The position numbers and the translations under genes were made by a program. A stretch of 64,000 nt of DNA from Budorcas taxicolor. Its lineage: Eukaryota; Chordata; Mammalia; Artiodactyla; Bovidae. Positions 33,561 through 43,212 of the stretch are shown in pieces. Position 1 is the stretch's first letter. Every line of letters starts with the position of its first letter. A model generated the notes under the pieces. It had not been told where the DNA came from. It did no database searches and saw only the letters and a program-made list of their open reading frames with translations. The stretch spans positions 10,500,262-10,564,261 of the forward strand of contig NC_068930.1 of NCBI RefSeq assembly GCF_023091745.1. Direction: 5' to 3'.

Positions 33561-34370
33561 ATAAGTTTATCAGCTGCATCTGGCTTATGATGGCAGGACA
33601 GGACTGGGAGGGGAAGAGAAAGGATGGGAAGGAATACGGAGTAGCAATAGGAAGTCTGCCACGTTCAGAGACCTGGCTAGAACGGAAGGTTGGTAGAGAC
33701 TGCTGCTGGAATTTGCTTTGTAGAGGGACATGGTTGGATGTTATTAATCTCTGAATATACCTCAGTGGTTTTTGTCCCAAGAATAAAACTACACCTTCAT
33801 GGTCTGTCAACGGTACCCTCAGCCCCAGTGAGTCCCCATCTGGGAGCCTGGGGAGCCTCAGGCTTCTGCGTGTGGCTCCCAGACCTACGCAGGCCCCTGG
33901 TCTTCTATGCAGCCAGGAGAAGAGGCTTAACCAGAACAGCTACTTGATACACAACAAGCAAAATCAAGGCTGTTGGCAGCGGGAAGGTGCTGTTTAGGCT
34001 ACAAGAGCAGCGCTTCATGCTCTTGATGGGCTGAGCAGCTGTGGGAAGTAGAGTCATTAGCTGCATGGTCCTTCTGGCAAGTGAGCCATTTTACAGAACA
34101 AAGTGTTCTCTGGGTGTCAATTCCCCTAGACTTTCTAACCACAGAGGTCTTCAACCTCAGGTCTGCTCAGCCTACCCTGTCTCTGCAACTGGGTGGAAAG
34201 ACACCCTCATCCACTCAGCATATCTGACTTTCTCCCAGTTAACTACAGATGGAACAATCAACCCCGAATTATCTCAGCCCAGAAGAACATTCCTGCTGCA
34301 GGTCTGGTTTCTCATTACCTGGAGGCACGCAGTCAAAGGAACGTGGGTCTGGAAAGTCAGCGCACAAGCC
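33561..34370. other. no gene or repeat recognised
   Basis: Mixed-composition, single-copy-looking DNA. A purine-rich stretch (33595-33650) is present. No frame resembles a known protein. Confidence 0.4.
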
Positions 34371-34640
34371 TGTTCCCTCTGATCTCCTCTCTGCCTCTTC
34401 CAACTCTGATACCCATGGTCCTGCGATGCTGCCCAAGGCTTTACAGCAGCAACTCCCTCCTCGTGGACCCCTTCCCAAGGGGCAGCTGCCCCTGGTCACT
34501 CAATCAAGATGTCACGTCCTCAGAGAGGCCTTCCTGGCCCACTACTGCTAGAGGACTGCCCGGGTCACCGTCCACTACACCACCGTGGCCTGTAATCTTC
34601 ATGGCCCGTAGGACTCACAGACAGTTCTTGCTCAGCTTTT
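34371..34640 (+). repeat. L2-type LINE fragment
   Basis: 'gatgtcacgtcctcagagaggccttcctggcc' followed by a cytosine-rich stretch and 'ttcatggcccg' is the usual 3' region of an L2. The left edge is uncertain. Confidence 0.6.
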
Positions 34641-34674
34641 TGTTTCTTGTTTTTCTTTCTTGTTTCTTCTTTTT

Positions 34675-34714
34675 TGTGTGTGTGTGTGTGTGTGCGTGTG
34701 TGTGTGTGTGTGTC
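34675..34714 (+). repeat. (TG)n microsatellite
   Basis: About 20 TG units with one GC interruption, preceded by a T/C-rich run (34630-34674). Together they create long Cys/Val or His/Thr open frames that are not genes. Confidence 0.95.
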
Positions 34715-35251
34715 TGTTGCCACTGCAGAGAACCAGCAGCACCAGAGCGGGCGCTCGAGATGCTGTGGGGTGAGCCGGGCCCTGACCAGCCTGTCTCTGA
34801 ACTCTGCCCCACTGATCCTGAATGACTGCATCCTTCACTGGGACTCCAACAGGATTTCAAACAAAACACAATGAAAAATGCCTATTATTTTATCAAACAA
34901 TTTTTCCCAATCACCTAGATATGAACATTTGACTGACCAAAAAAAAAAAAAAGAAAAAAAAAGTGCTTCATGGGGCACATGCTGGATAGGAAACCAGGAG
35001 TCTCTGGGGTTTTACCTCAGTTTATTTTTCAAATCGAATGTGGGAGATAATTTTGCCTGTGTGTTATATTGGTCATGATTCTAGTCAAGCCAGACCACCT
35101 GATTCACATCAGTAAAAATTCTTGGAAATAAATGTTCTAACACACAGATACAATATATTATTTTGAAAGTTATTTTCAGTTCCTAAAGCGGCCAGTCAGG
35201 AAATCAGAAAGGATTGAGTTAATGATACTTCTCCACTCCTTTCAGTGACCT
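34715..35251. other. unassigned DNA with A-run
   Basis: An A-rich run lies at 34940-34963. No gene or repeat family was recognised in the remainder. Confidence 0.4.
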
Positions 35252-35266
35252 TTGTCTTGATTTAAG

Positions 35267-35476
35267 TGAAAGTGTGAAGTCACTCAGTCATGTCCGACTC
35301 TTTGCGACCCCGTGGACTGTAACCCACCAGGCTCCTCTGTCCATGGGATTCTCCAGGCAAGAATACTGGAGTGGGTTGCCATTACCTTCTCCAGGGGATC
35401 TTCCCGACCCAGGGACTGAACCCAGGTCTCCTGCATTGCAGGCAGACGTTTTAACCTCCGAGCCACCAGGGAAGCC
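35267..35476 (-). mobile_element. Bov-tA SINE with target-site duplication
   Basis: A well-conserved inverted Bov-tA ('cactcagtcatgtccgactctttgcgacccc' to 'gagccaccagggaagcc'). A perfect 15-bp duplication, ttgtcttgatttaag, lies at 35252-35266 and 35477-35491. It is among the youngest-looking SINEs here. Confidence 0.94.
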
Positions 35477-35689
35477 TTGTCTTGATTTAAGGGTACAATT
35501 TAATAGAATTTATATTAACACTGTGCTGCTAATCAAACTGGCAAGGGTTTTAGAAACCATAACACCCTAGTGTTGGAGTGTGTAATGAAACAAGAAGTAT
35601 TCTCATTCACTGCTACTGCAAAGGGGAATTGGTATAACCTTTCAGAAGGGTAACATTAGCTCGTGTGGTAACATATGTCCAAGATGGTG

Positions 35690-36235
35690 TTACCAAACCT
35701 GGCCAAGCTACTGACACCAGGTTGTAATGAAGGAAGGTGCAGCGTTTACTACAGAGGCAGGCGAGGAATGGGCAGCTCACGCTCAAAAGAGCCAGACTTC
35801 CTGATGGCTTTCAGGGAAGGAAGGCAACACTGGGGGTGCGGGGTGCCGGGGACGTGAATTTCTTCCGACTGATTGGTGGTGAGGCGACAGGGTGGTGTTT
35901 CAGGGACCTTAATGATTACCTTTCTGGCTCCAGTCAGTCTGGGATCTACACGCTTGTAGTCCGTGCACAGCCACCATCCCTCACCTGGCTTGGGGTAGGG
36001 TGTCTTCGTTTCTGCAGAACAATGTGAAGATTTGCACCATGGTGTTCTGTCCACACTCGAGGAGGAGCTGGAACTCTGTGTTGCCCCTGAACTACGGTTT
36101 AAGCCATCCTTGGTTTTCTTGCTTGACTGCTTTTCCTCTGATTCTGCACTCCCTCACGTCCCTAATTAGTAACTGCTTGACTCTATTCTTTGGAATTCTG
36201 GGGAGGCCCAAGAGATGAAAGCCTTTTTCTACAAA
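35690..36235 (-). repeat. candidate solo LTR
   Basis: Read on the minus strand, a roughly 540-bp segment ends 'gcaccttccttcattacaacctggtgtcag' after an AGTAAA-like signal and is followed by 'tttggtaaca', which looks like an LTR end plus primer-binding-site relic. The opposite end is 'gtagaaaaaggctttcatctc'. There is no internal viral sequence. Family not identified. Confidence 0.4.
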
Positions 36236-36295
36236 CAAGAAATGCGGGACACGGAGGGCCAGCAAGGTCCTACTCAGTTTCCATAGCTCCAGTTA

Positions 36296-36680
36296 TGGAA
36301 TGAATGTTGGTGAGAACGTTGGAGTCCTCCCCCAGATTCATAGGTTGAAGCCCTTATTCCTTGCGTGATAGTATCTGGAGATAGGGCCTTTGGCAGACCA
36401 CTAGGTTTAGATGAAGTCGTGAAGGTGGGCCTGCCACAAGTGTCTTAGCATCTTTATAAGGGCATGATGAGATCAGAATTCTGTCTGCTTGAAGCATGTA
36501 TACACCAAGGAAAGACTCTGAGGTCACAGCCAAGAAGTGGGCCCTCATCAAGAGCCTAATGGTGCTGGCTGGCACCCTGATCACAGACCTCAGCCTCCAG
36601 AACCATGACAAAGAGATGTTTGTCGTTCAAGCCACCAGTCTATGGTATTCTGTTACAGCAGCCAGAGCTAAGAAAGCCCC
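36296..36680 (+). repeat. MaLR LTR (MST/MLT1 type)
   Basis: 'cccagattcataggttgaagccc', 'tagatgaagtcgtgaaggtggg', 'tctttataaggg', 'aagaagtgggccctcatcaagag', 'cctgatcacagacctcagcctccagaac' and 'ccaccagtctatggtattctgttacagcagcc' follow the MaLR LTR in order. It is unbroken, unlike the copy at 15.9 kb. Confidence 0.85.
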
Positions 36681-37057
36681 CAGTGGAGCATGCCTTCCAG
36701 CAGTCACCTCCTGGTTCATTGCCTGCTGTCATCTCCTCCCACGGTGAACCTGAGCTGGCCTGAACTCATCTTCCCACCATAGTTCAGCCAGTTCAGGGCC
36801 GAGGCCGTGAGAGGGTTTGGCAGTTTCTAACCTAAGCTCTCCCCTGGGGAGACCTCCTGTGGCAAGGTCTGCTGTCCCAGCACCCCAGCCAGACTCTGTC
36901 ATCCTGCCTCTGTGTCTCCCTACTACAACCACAAGAGAGGCCCAAGCGTGACCAGCAGAACCGTCCCGCCCAGCCCAGCTGACCCATGAAGCCAAGAAGG
37001 ATAATAAAGTGGTGGTTGCTGACACCATTATGTTCTGGGGCGGCTGCAGCACTAGAT
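36681..37057. other. no gene or repeat recognised
   Basis: Moderately GC-rich DNA between the MaLR LTR and the inverted LTR; nothing identified. Confidence 0.35.
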
Positions 37058-37290
37058 GTGGCCCATGTGCGGGCTGAAGGAGAGTTTCCAGACACCCAGC
37101 TTCTCAGAAGAGAGTGAATTTATTGAGAACAAAGAGCAGAGAGAGTGCAGGGTGCTGCAAACACAGTGGGCTGACTTCCTGACAGACCAGAGAGAGTGGG
37201 CCCCTTTTGTGGCCCAGTGGCCAGTTTTTATAGGCTCAAGACGAAGAAAATTCCTGCTGGAAGGGTGGTGTCCCTTCCAGCATCCCCAGT
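37058..37290 (-). repeat. inverted LTR of the retrovirus B family
   Basis: The reverse complement is the R/U5-side part of the retrovirus B LTR: 'caccacccttccagcagg', 'ggccactgggccacaaaagggg', 'ctttgttctcaataaattcactctcttctgag' and 'gtctggaaactct'. By rough count it differs from the plus-strand LTR at 38265 at about 14 of 207 positions. Sequence beyond 37290 (the U3 side) does not match the other copies. Confidence 0.85.
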
Positions 37291-37689
37291 GCAAACCAGC
37301 TGAGTAAAACTGGGAGTACACACACCACACCGGGCTTCCCTTTAGACGGGGAATTACCATCTATTTTCCTGTTTCTTCGTGATCTTTGGAGGTCTTAAGT
37401 AATTTCTCCTTTGTAATTGGAAAACTGAACAAAGCACATTGTTAAAAGATTTTTTTTTTTTTGCTTCCTTGGGAATGTAGCTTCATTATTAATAACAACA
37501 GTATTTCTTCATAAATATTAATTTTGCCTCTGCCATGTTTCGAGGCTGGATGCTAGAGACAAACTGGAGACCAGGACAGAAGAGAAGCAAGGGACACAGA
37601 GAAGCACTTGATGGGCGAGCGCAGGTGGCCAGGTCCAGGGATAAATGTGGGCAGAAATAAAGACTGACGGAGAAATAAGCCAGACATGA
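37291..37689. other. unassigned; possibly U3 side of the inverted LTR
   Basis: A T-run is at 37450-37462. No match was seen to the U3 side of the other LTRs and no gene. Confidence 0.35.
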
Positions 37690-37955
37690 AGGACAAACAT
37701 GAAATGACTCCGCTGACATGAGGCTGCTAGAATAGTCAAATCATAGAGAAAGTGAGTATAATGGTGATTACCAGGGAGCAGGAAAAGGGTAGTTAGAATT
37801 GAGGTACAGAATTTCTGTTTGGGATGATGGAAGGTTCTGGAGATGAATGCTGGTGATGGCTGCACAACAGTGCGAATGTACTCAATGTCACGGAATCGTA
37901 CGCTTAAGATTGTCAGTTTTATGTTACGTATATTTTACCACAGTTTTAAAAAATT
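37690..37955 (+). mobile_element. L1 3' end
   Basis: 'gaatagtcaaatcatagagaaagtgagtataatggtgattaccagggagc', 'gttctggagatgaatgctggtgatggctgcacaac' and 'ttatgttacgtatattttaccacag' match the end of an L1M-type element. Confidence 0.8.
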
Positions 37956-38264
37956 ACAGATTCCCCATCACTCTTTTCCATCAATATTTTTTAACCTCAC
38001 TAAAATGTACAGTCTGAAGAAAGACTAAATTCAAAGTAAGTCACTTAGGTGAGGCTGATGTCTCCGTATTTCAGACAGGGCTGATAAGCAGCAGAGGATT
38101 TTAACAAAGTCTCCCATTTTCCATGGCTGAAAGCCTTCTGGAATTCTATGGCATCAAGATTTAGAAGTTCTCTTCTCAGAGGATAGCAAGGGCATCTGAA
38201 CAGTGTCTGAGCTGAAGTGTCAGCTTTGCTGAAGGAGTCCCAGGATTTGTGGAGTTCTTTTCTT

Positions 38265-38480
38265 CTAAAGAGACATCACCCTTCCAGCAGGAATTTCCTT
38301 CGTCTTGAGCCTATAAGAACTGGCCACTGGGCCACAAAAGGGGTCCACTCTCTCTGGTCTGTCAGGAAGTCAGCCCACTGAGTTTGCAGCACCCTGCACT
38401 ATCTTTGCTCTTTGTTCTCAATAAATTCACTCTCTTCTGAGATACTGTGTGTCTGGAAACTCTTTTTCAACCCACACATG
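38265..38480 (+). repeat. endogenous retrovirus B, left LTR (recognisable part)
   Basis: It starts with 'catcacccttccagcagg', has AATAAA at about 38421, and ends near 'cacacatggaccaca'. Then comes 'attttggtggcctgtatagg', a plausible primer-binding-site relic (tRNA not assigned). The U3 start cannot be placed because 37960-38264 does not match the other LTRs. Confidence 0.8.
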
Positions 38481-39314
38481 GACCACAAAATTTTGGTGGC
38501 CTGTATAGGGACTCGTGGCCCCCCCCCGCCCCCCAGCTCTCTCATTTCCTTTTCCTTGAACCCTCTGCAAACGGCCACGTGGCTGTGGAAGCAGCTGAGG
38601 CACTCTGGCCAGGGCTAATGTCAGGCATGTTCCCAAGGCCACACAAGCCGCGGCGCCCCAGTCGCCGTCAGCCAAGCAGGTGAAGGCTCTCCTCTCCCCT
38701 CTCTCCCTTAGGCTGAGAACCAGACCAACAGCAGGCAGGCATGGGTCAGGCACATCAAAGCCATTAGCGTGCCTGCCGCTTGAAGACTCCTGTAAAAGGA
38801 GAGGGGAGTCTCGGAACAGACCAAGCGATCAGAGTGTCCGTCCCCAGTAAGACAATTTGACAATTTCCATGAACCGTGAGGTGCGTGTTGTTTCAGACCA
38901 AACACTGAGCCCGCCCCCTCCTTTGGCCGCTGCCCTCCCAGCAGGATTATGAGGTGGGTTCCTCAGCCTGTCTTCCCTGCTGCTTCCACTTTCTGACTTA
39001 CAGGAACCTAAGTGTTGCCTCTGAGCCGTCTCCGAAGCGCCTTCCCATGTTTCAGGGAGTCGTCGAGCGACGCGGCACCCAGTTGCTCCCGGGAGCCTCT
39101 CGTTTCTTTCTCTCTCTGCTCGACTCGCACGGCCCCTCAGTCACACAGTTTGTGCCTTTGTCTCAGACTCAGGGATCACCTCTCAGTTGGAGGGAGCTGT
39201 TGGGACATTTGGCCATTTTGTGCCTCAGACACACAGAGATCACTGGGACAGAGGGGACATCTTTCTGTCAGCCAGTGATGCTCAGTACCCCATTCTATGG
39301 CGTTTAGGCTAAGA

Positions 39315-40815
39315 ATGGGTTCTGGCACGCCCTGGAAGTCTTCCTCAGACTCACTCCTTGGCTGGGTTCTTTGGCACTGGAAAAAATTTGATCCTGAAAC
39401 TCTCAAAAAGAAAAGGCTCATTTCCTTTTGTGAGTTGGCCTGGTCCCAGTATAAACTGGGGGGCCAGGAGAAATGACCTCTTCGTGGCACACTGAGTTAT
39501 AACACAATCCTCCAACTCAATCTCTTTTGCTGAAAGCAGGAAAAGGACTCAGAGGTTCCTCATGTTCAGTCCTTTACGGCCCTTAGTCAGAGTCTGGATC
39601 TGAGGGACGTGGGCCGCACAGGTCTTTCTGCTGCCTCTCATCCCCTAGCCCCTCCACCTCCCTCCCCATCAAACCTTCTAAATGACTCCCTACTTGGTCT
39701 TTTCTATCCACAACCCAGCCAACCCTTTAGCTTCAGACTCAACTCACACCTCCACAGTGTCTCAACAGCCCTCCCTTATCAGGACGAAGGCCCCATCTCC
39801 CTTTTCCACACAAGACTGAGGACGACCCAATGCCAGGAAACAAAGTCTAACACACTTGCCTTAAAGGAAGTGGTAAATGCAGACATGGGCACCATGAGAG
39901 CCCATGTTTCCTTTCCCATGTCTGGCGTTTTTCAGATTCAAAACAAGTTAGGTTCCTTCAGTCAGGACCCCATCACTGTGATTAAGGAACTGCAGGCCCT
40001 CACTATAGTCCTCAGCCTAACTTGGGAAGACATTCATGTAGCTGACCACTTGCTGTACTCACGAGGAAAAGAAGAGGATATGGGCCTTAGCCTAAGCTTG
40101 AGCCGATAAGGCACACACTCAGAATCCCAGCAAAACCTGAATGGGGGCAGCTGCAGTCCCAAGAGTAGAGCACGGATGAAGCCGCCAGGCGAATGATAAA
40201 GGGCCGGCAGGGGGACGAGCTAGGAAAGACCATATGCTCACCTGCCTGCCAGAGGGCATGAGAAAGGCAATCATCAAAACCATTAATTATAGCAAGCTTA
40301 GGGAGTTTCCCTGGTGGCTCAGATGAGAAAGAATCTGCCTGCAACGCAGGAGACCCAGGTTCAATCCCTGATCAGGAAGATCCCCTGGAGAAGGGAATGG
40401 CTACCCACTCGAGTATCCTAGCCTAGAGAATTCCATGGACAGAGGAGCCTGGCAGGCTACAGTCCACGGGGGGTTGCAAAGAGTCGGACACAACTGAACA
40501 ACTAAATTGTTCATTTTTCCACTTGGAGAAGTTACTCAGGATCCTTCTGAGAACCCTGTCCTTCCTCAGGCCTGGCTAGCCGTCGCCATGAGAAAACATA
40601 CCCACTTAGATCCAGATACTAATGAAGGAAGGGCTATCCTTGTAGTCCCCTTTATAAGCCAGTCAACCCCAGACACTAGGCAAAAGCTACAGAAACTAGG
40701 ACAGGGTCCACAAACACCATCCTGTGTCTCCCTTGCTAAGGCCTTTAAGGTCTTTAACATCAGGGAGGAAATTTCTAGGAGGAGGCAGGAACAGAGGGGA
40801 GGAGAAAAATTTTAA
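39315..40815 (+). pseudogene. retrovirus B gag: matrix and capsid remnant
   Basis: An ATG at 39315 opens MGSGTPWKSSSDSLLGWVLW, with Gly at position 2 as needed for myristoylation, and the frame runs about 55 codons to a TGA at 39477. Matrix-like words follow (FCELAWSQYKLGG). A 166-codon open stretch (39609-40109) has a proline-rich part and then capsid start words (MRAHVSFPMSGVFQIQNKLG, SFSQDPITVIKELQALTIVL). A SINE cuts the capsid at 40302-40500. Its C-terminal part resumes (EVTQDPSENPVLPQAWLAVA, then RQKLQKLGQGPQTPSC) and ends near 40815. Confidence 0.82.
40302..40500 (+). mobile_element. Bov-tA SINE in retrovirus B gag
   Basis: 'gtttccctggtggctcagatgagaaagaatctgcctgcaacgcagg' to 'gtcggacacaactgaacaac'. 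It sits between two capsid-like readings. Confidence 0.9.
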
Positions 40816-40829
40816 ATAACATGCTCAGT

Positions 40830-41040
40830 ACATGGCTCTTGCCCTTTCAGTGCCTCCCACAGCAGGGGCCTCCGGGTGCACCTCCCTTTCTCAGAAACCT
40901 CCGACGAGCTGCTACCAGTGCGGTCAGCCAGGGAGCATGGGCAGGAGCTGCCCCGCTCCACCACCGATGCTTACTGTCACCAGAGGGGCCCCTGGAAGAG
41001 AGTTGTCCCTCCTTCCCTCAGGCAGGTAGGCCAACATGAT
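40830..41040 (+). pseudogene. retrovirus B gag: nucleocapsid remnant
   Basis: The frame at 40832-41029 contains CYQCGQPGSMGRSCP (40910-40954). Its Cys spacing is that of a CCHC zinc knuckle, but the His position is Ser, so one zinc ligand is lost. It is a different frame from the capsid part. Confidence 0.8.
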
Positions 41041-41214
41041 AGCCACCCAATACCAGAGGTGCCTCTGAACTCAGCACTCACAGCCGAAACCCACGTCAGC
41101 TCCCGCTGGCAGTGGTAGGTGACGATCAAGAGCAGCAGTCAGACTGCATTTTAGGTCTTGACCTCCTGGACACAGATGACTGAAGGTGCCCAGGGCTCAA
41201 GAGACAGGCCCATA

Positions 41215-41460
41215 TATCCCCTATAAAACTATAAAACCTGGGTGACCCTGGATGTGGTGGGGGCCGCTGAAACCTTTCTGATTGACCCTCGGGCTACTTA
41301 TTCAGCCCTTCTCCAGTCCCACTCACTTTCCCTCAGTCCTCCTAATGGAGGGATGGACAATCCTCCTATGACCGTTTCACTCCCCACTACCTTGTTCCCT
41401 GAAAAGTACTCTGCTCACCCACTCCTTCTTAGACTTCCTGACCTGCCCCACCAGATTTGT
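41215..41460 (+). pseudogene. retrovirus B protease remnant
   Basis: The reading VTLDVVGAAETFLIDPRATY (from about 41240) aligns to the active-site strand of retroviral aspartic proteases. The Asp at 41284-41286 is present, but the next two residues of the conserved Asp-Thr-Gly triplet are changed to Pro-Arg. The frame is open for 73 codons (41242-41463). Confidence 0.75.
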
Positions 41461-42101
41461 TAATAAAATTTAAAGCTACTTTATCATTCATGCCAGTAAA
41501 TATGGCTTTAACAACAACTATGAAACCAGTTCTAGCTAAAAGCCTGCCCCAGATCCTGAGGCAAGTTCCTCCAAAAGAATGGGATAGTTCTACTTCCAGC
41601 TGGTCTGCGACAGCCACCCAAGTAGTTATCCGTTTAAAGGATCCGAACTCTTTCTCCAGAGTATCACAATATCCTCTTAGGGAGGAAGGCTTAATAGGAT
41701 TGGAGCCTCTAATCTCCGAGTTCCTCCAAACTAGGCTTCTAATCCTATGTAATTCTCCCTGCAATACCCCAGTCCCAGCGTAAAGAAGTCTGACAGCTCC
41801 TACCATTTAGTCTGAGACCTATAGTACCTAACCCACATAACCTTTGAGGTTAAATCCCTTCACAAACCCAACGGTACTCCTAGACCTGAAGGATGCCTTC
41901 TTTTGCATTTCACTCTGTTCTGCCACCAAATTCTTATTTGTCTTCAAATGGAAAGCCCCAAATACCAAATATACCCAACAACTCACCTGGGCAGTTTTGC
42001 TTCAGGGGTTTCGAGATAGTCTTCATTTGTTTGGTCAAGCATTAGCAAAGGCCCTTTCATTGTTAATGCTGGAGGGCGAAAGCTGCCTACTCTAATATGG
42101 T

Positions 42102-42314
42102 GAAGTGAAGTGAAGTCGATCAGTCATGTATGACTCTTTGCGACCCCATGGACTGTAGCCTATCAGGCTCCTCCATCCATGGGATTTTCCAGGCAAAAGT
42201 GCTGGAGTGGGTTGCCATTTCCTTCTCCAGGGGATCTTCCCAACCCAGGAATCCAACCCGGGTCTCCCGCATTGCAGGCAGACGCTTTACCGTCTGAGCC
42301 ACCAGGGAAGCCCT
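42102..42314 (-). mobile_element. Bov-tA SINE at the reverse transcriptase active-site loop
   Basis: An inverted Bov-tA (GAAGT tail to 'ccgtctgagccaccagggaagcc'). A 10-bp duplication with two mismatches flanks it: ctaatatggt at 42092-42101 and ccaacatggt at 42315-42324. Confidence 0.88.
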
Positions 42315-42356
42315 CCAACATGGTAGAGATCTCTTAATTTATAGTCCAGATAAACT

Positions 42357-42595
42357 AACTTCCCTGGTTGCTCAGTGGTAAACAATCCGCCTACAAGGCA
42401 GGAGATGCAGGTTTGATTCCTGGGTTGGGAAGATCTGCTCGAGAAGGAAATGGCAACCCACTCCTGTGTTGTTTTTTTGTTTTTTGTTTTTTTCACTCCT
42501 GTATTCTTACCTGGAGAATCCCATGGATAGAGGAGCCTGGCGGGCTGCAAGTCCATGGGGTTGCACAGAGTCAGACATGACTTAATGGCTAACAA
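42357..42595 (+). mobile_element. BovA/Bov-tA SINE with T-rich insert
   Basis: The head 'cttccctggttgctcagtggtaaacaatccgcc' and tail 'gcacagagtcagacatgacttaatggctaacaac' bracket a normal SINE, except that 42468-42493 is a 26-bp T-rich tract flanked by the 9-bp word cactcctgt on both sides (42459-42467 and 42494-42502). Confidence 0.85.
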
Positions 42596-43212
42596 CACAA
42601 CAACACACTAACCTCAGGTAATAATGCTATTCTAGTTCTCAGCAGCATGAGGGAACCGGGTATTCCCTGCCAAGGTACAAATTACTTCCCAACAAGTCAC
42701 TTTCCTGGGGCTAATATTAACCCCTGGAAAAAGAAGTATTGCCCCTGACAGAAGGAAGTTAATCTTAGACATGTCCATGGGAGCTACCAAACGACAGCTT
42801 AGGAACTTTTTAGGAATGACAGGGTTCAGCCAAATTTGGATCTCCACCTATCGCCTATTGGCCAAGCCTCTTTATGATGCCCTTAAAGGACCAGAACACC
42901 CCTGGAATGGAGCCCTGAAACAGAGGCAGTTTTTACACAAATAAACAAGGCCAGCCTTAGGCCTACCAGATCTAACAAAGCCCTCTCTCCCTTTGTTCAT
43001 GAAGAAATGAGGTGGTTCTGGGGGTACTAACCCAAACCCCGGGACCATCTCAGCGCCCAGTAGCATATCTATCGAAAACACCGGACGTAACATCTCAGGG
43101 ATGGCCTCCCTGCCCAAGAACATTGGCTGTCTCTGCAGTTCTCACAGAGGAAGCTTCCAAACTCACAATAGGAAACCACTTACAAACTCACAATAGCTTA
43201 CACTCCTCACCA

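Larger units (their letters stand above)
41470..43205 (+). pseudogene. retrovirus B reverse transcriptase remnant
   Basis: 41600-41780 reads RLKDPNSFSRVSQYPLREEG and LILCNSPCNTPVP, the start of a class I reverse transcriptase. 41844-42092 reads LLDLKDAFFCISLCSATKFL and QLTWAVLLQGFRDSLHLFGQ, the palm domain with its first catalytic Asp. The active-site loop is exactly where a SINE landed (42102); across the insertion the host sequence reads HGRDLLIYSP, so one loop Asp is Arg. A second SINE follows at 42357. The connection region continues at about 42600-43205 (ATKRQLRNFLGMTGF) until a BovB insertion. Confidence 0.82.

Noticed and set aside
34193..34825. 210-codon plus-strand frame
   Set aside because: It runs across an L2 fragment and the TG microsatellite, which gives an artificial Cys/Val-rich tail. 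No domain is visible.
35267..35476. tRNA-like head of SINEs as tRNA genes
   Set aside because: The B-box-like parts are those of Bov-tA SINEs; flanking duplications and tails show retrotransposition.
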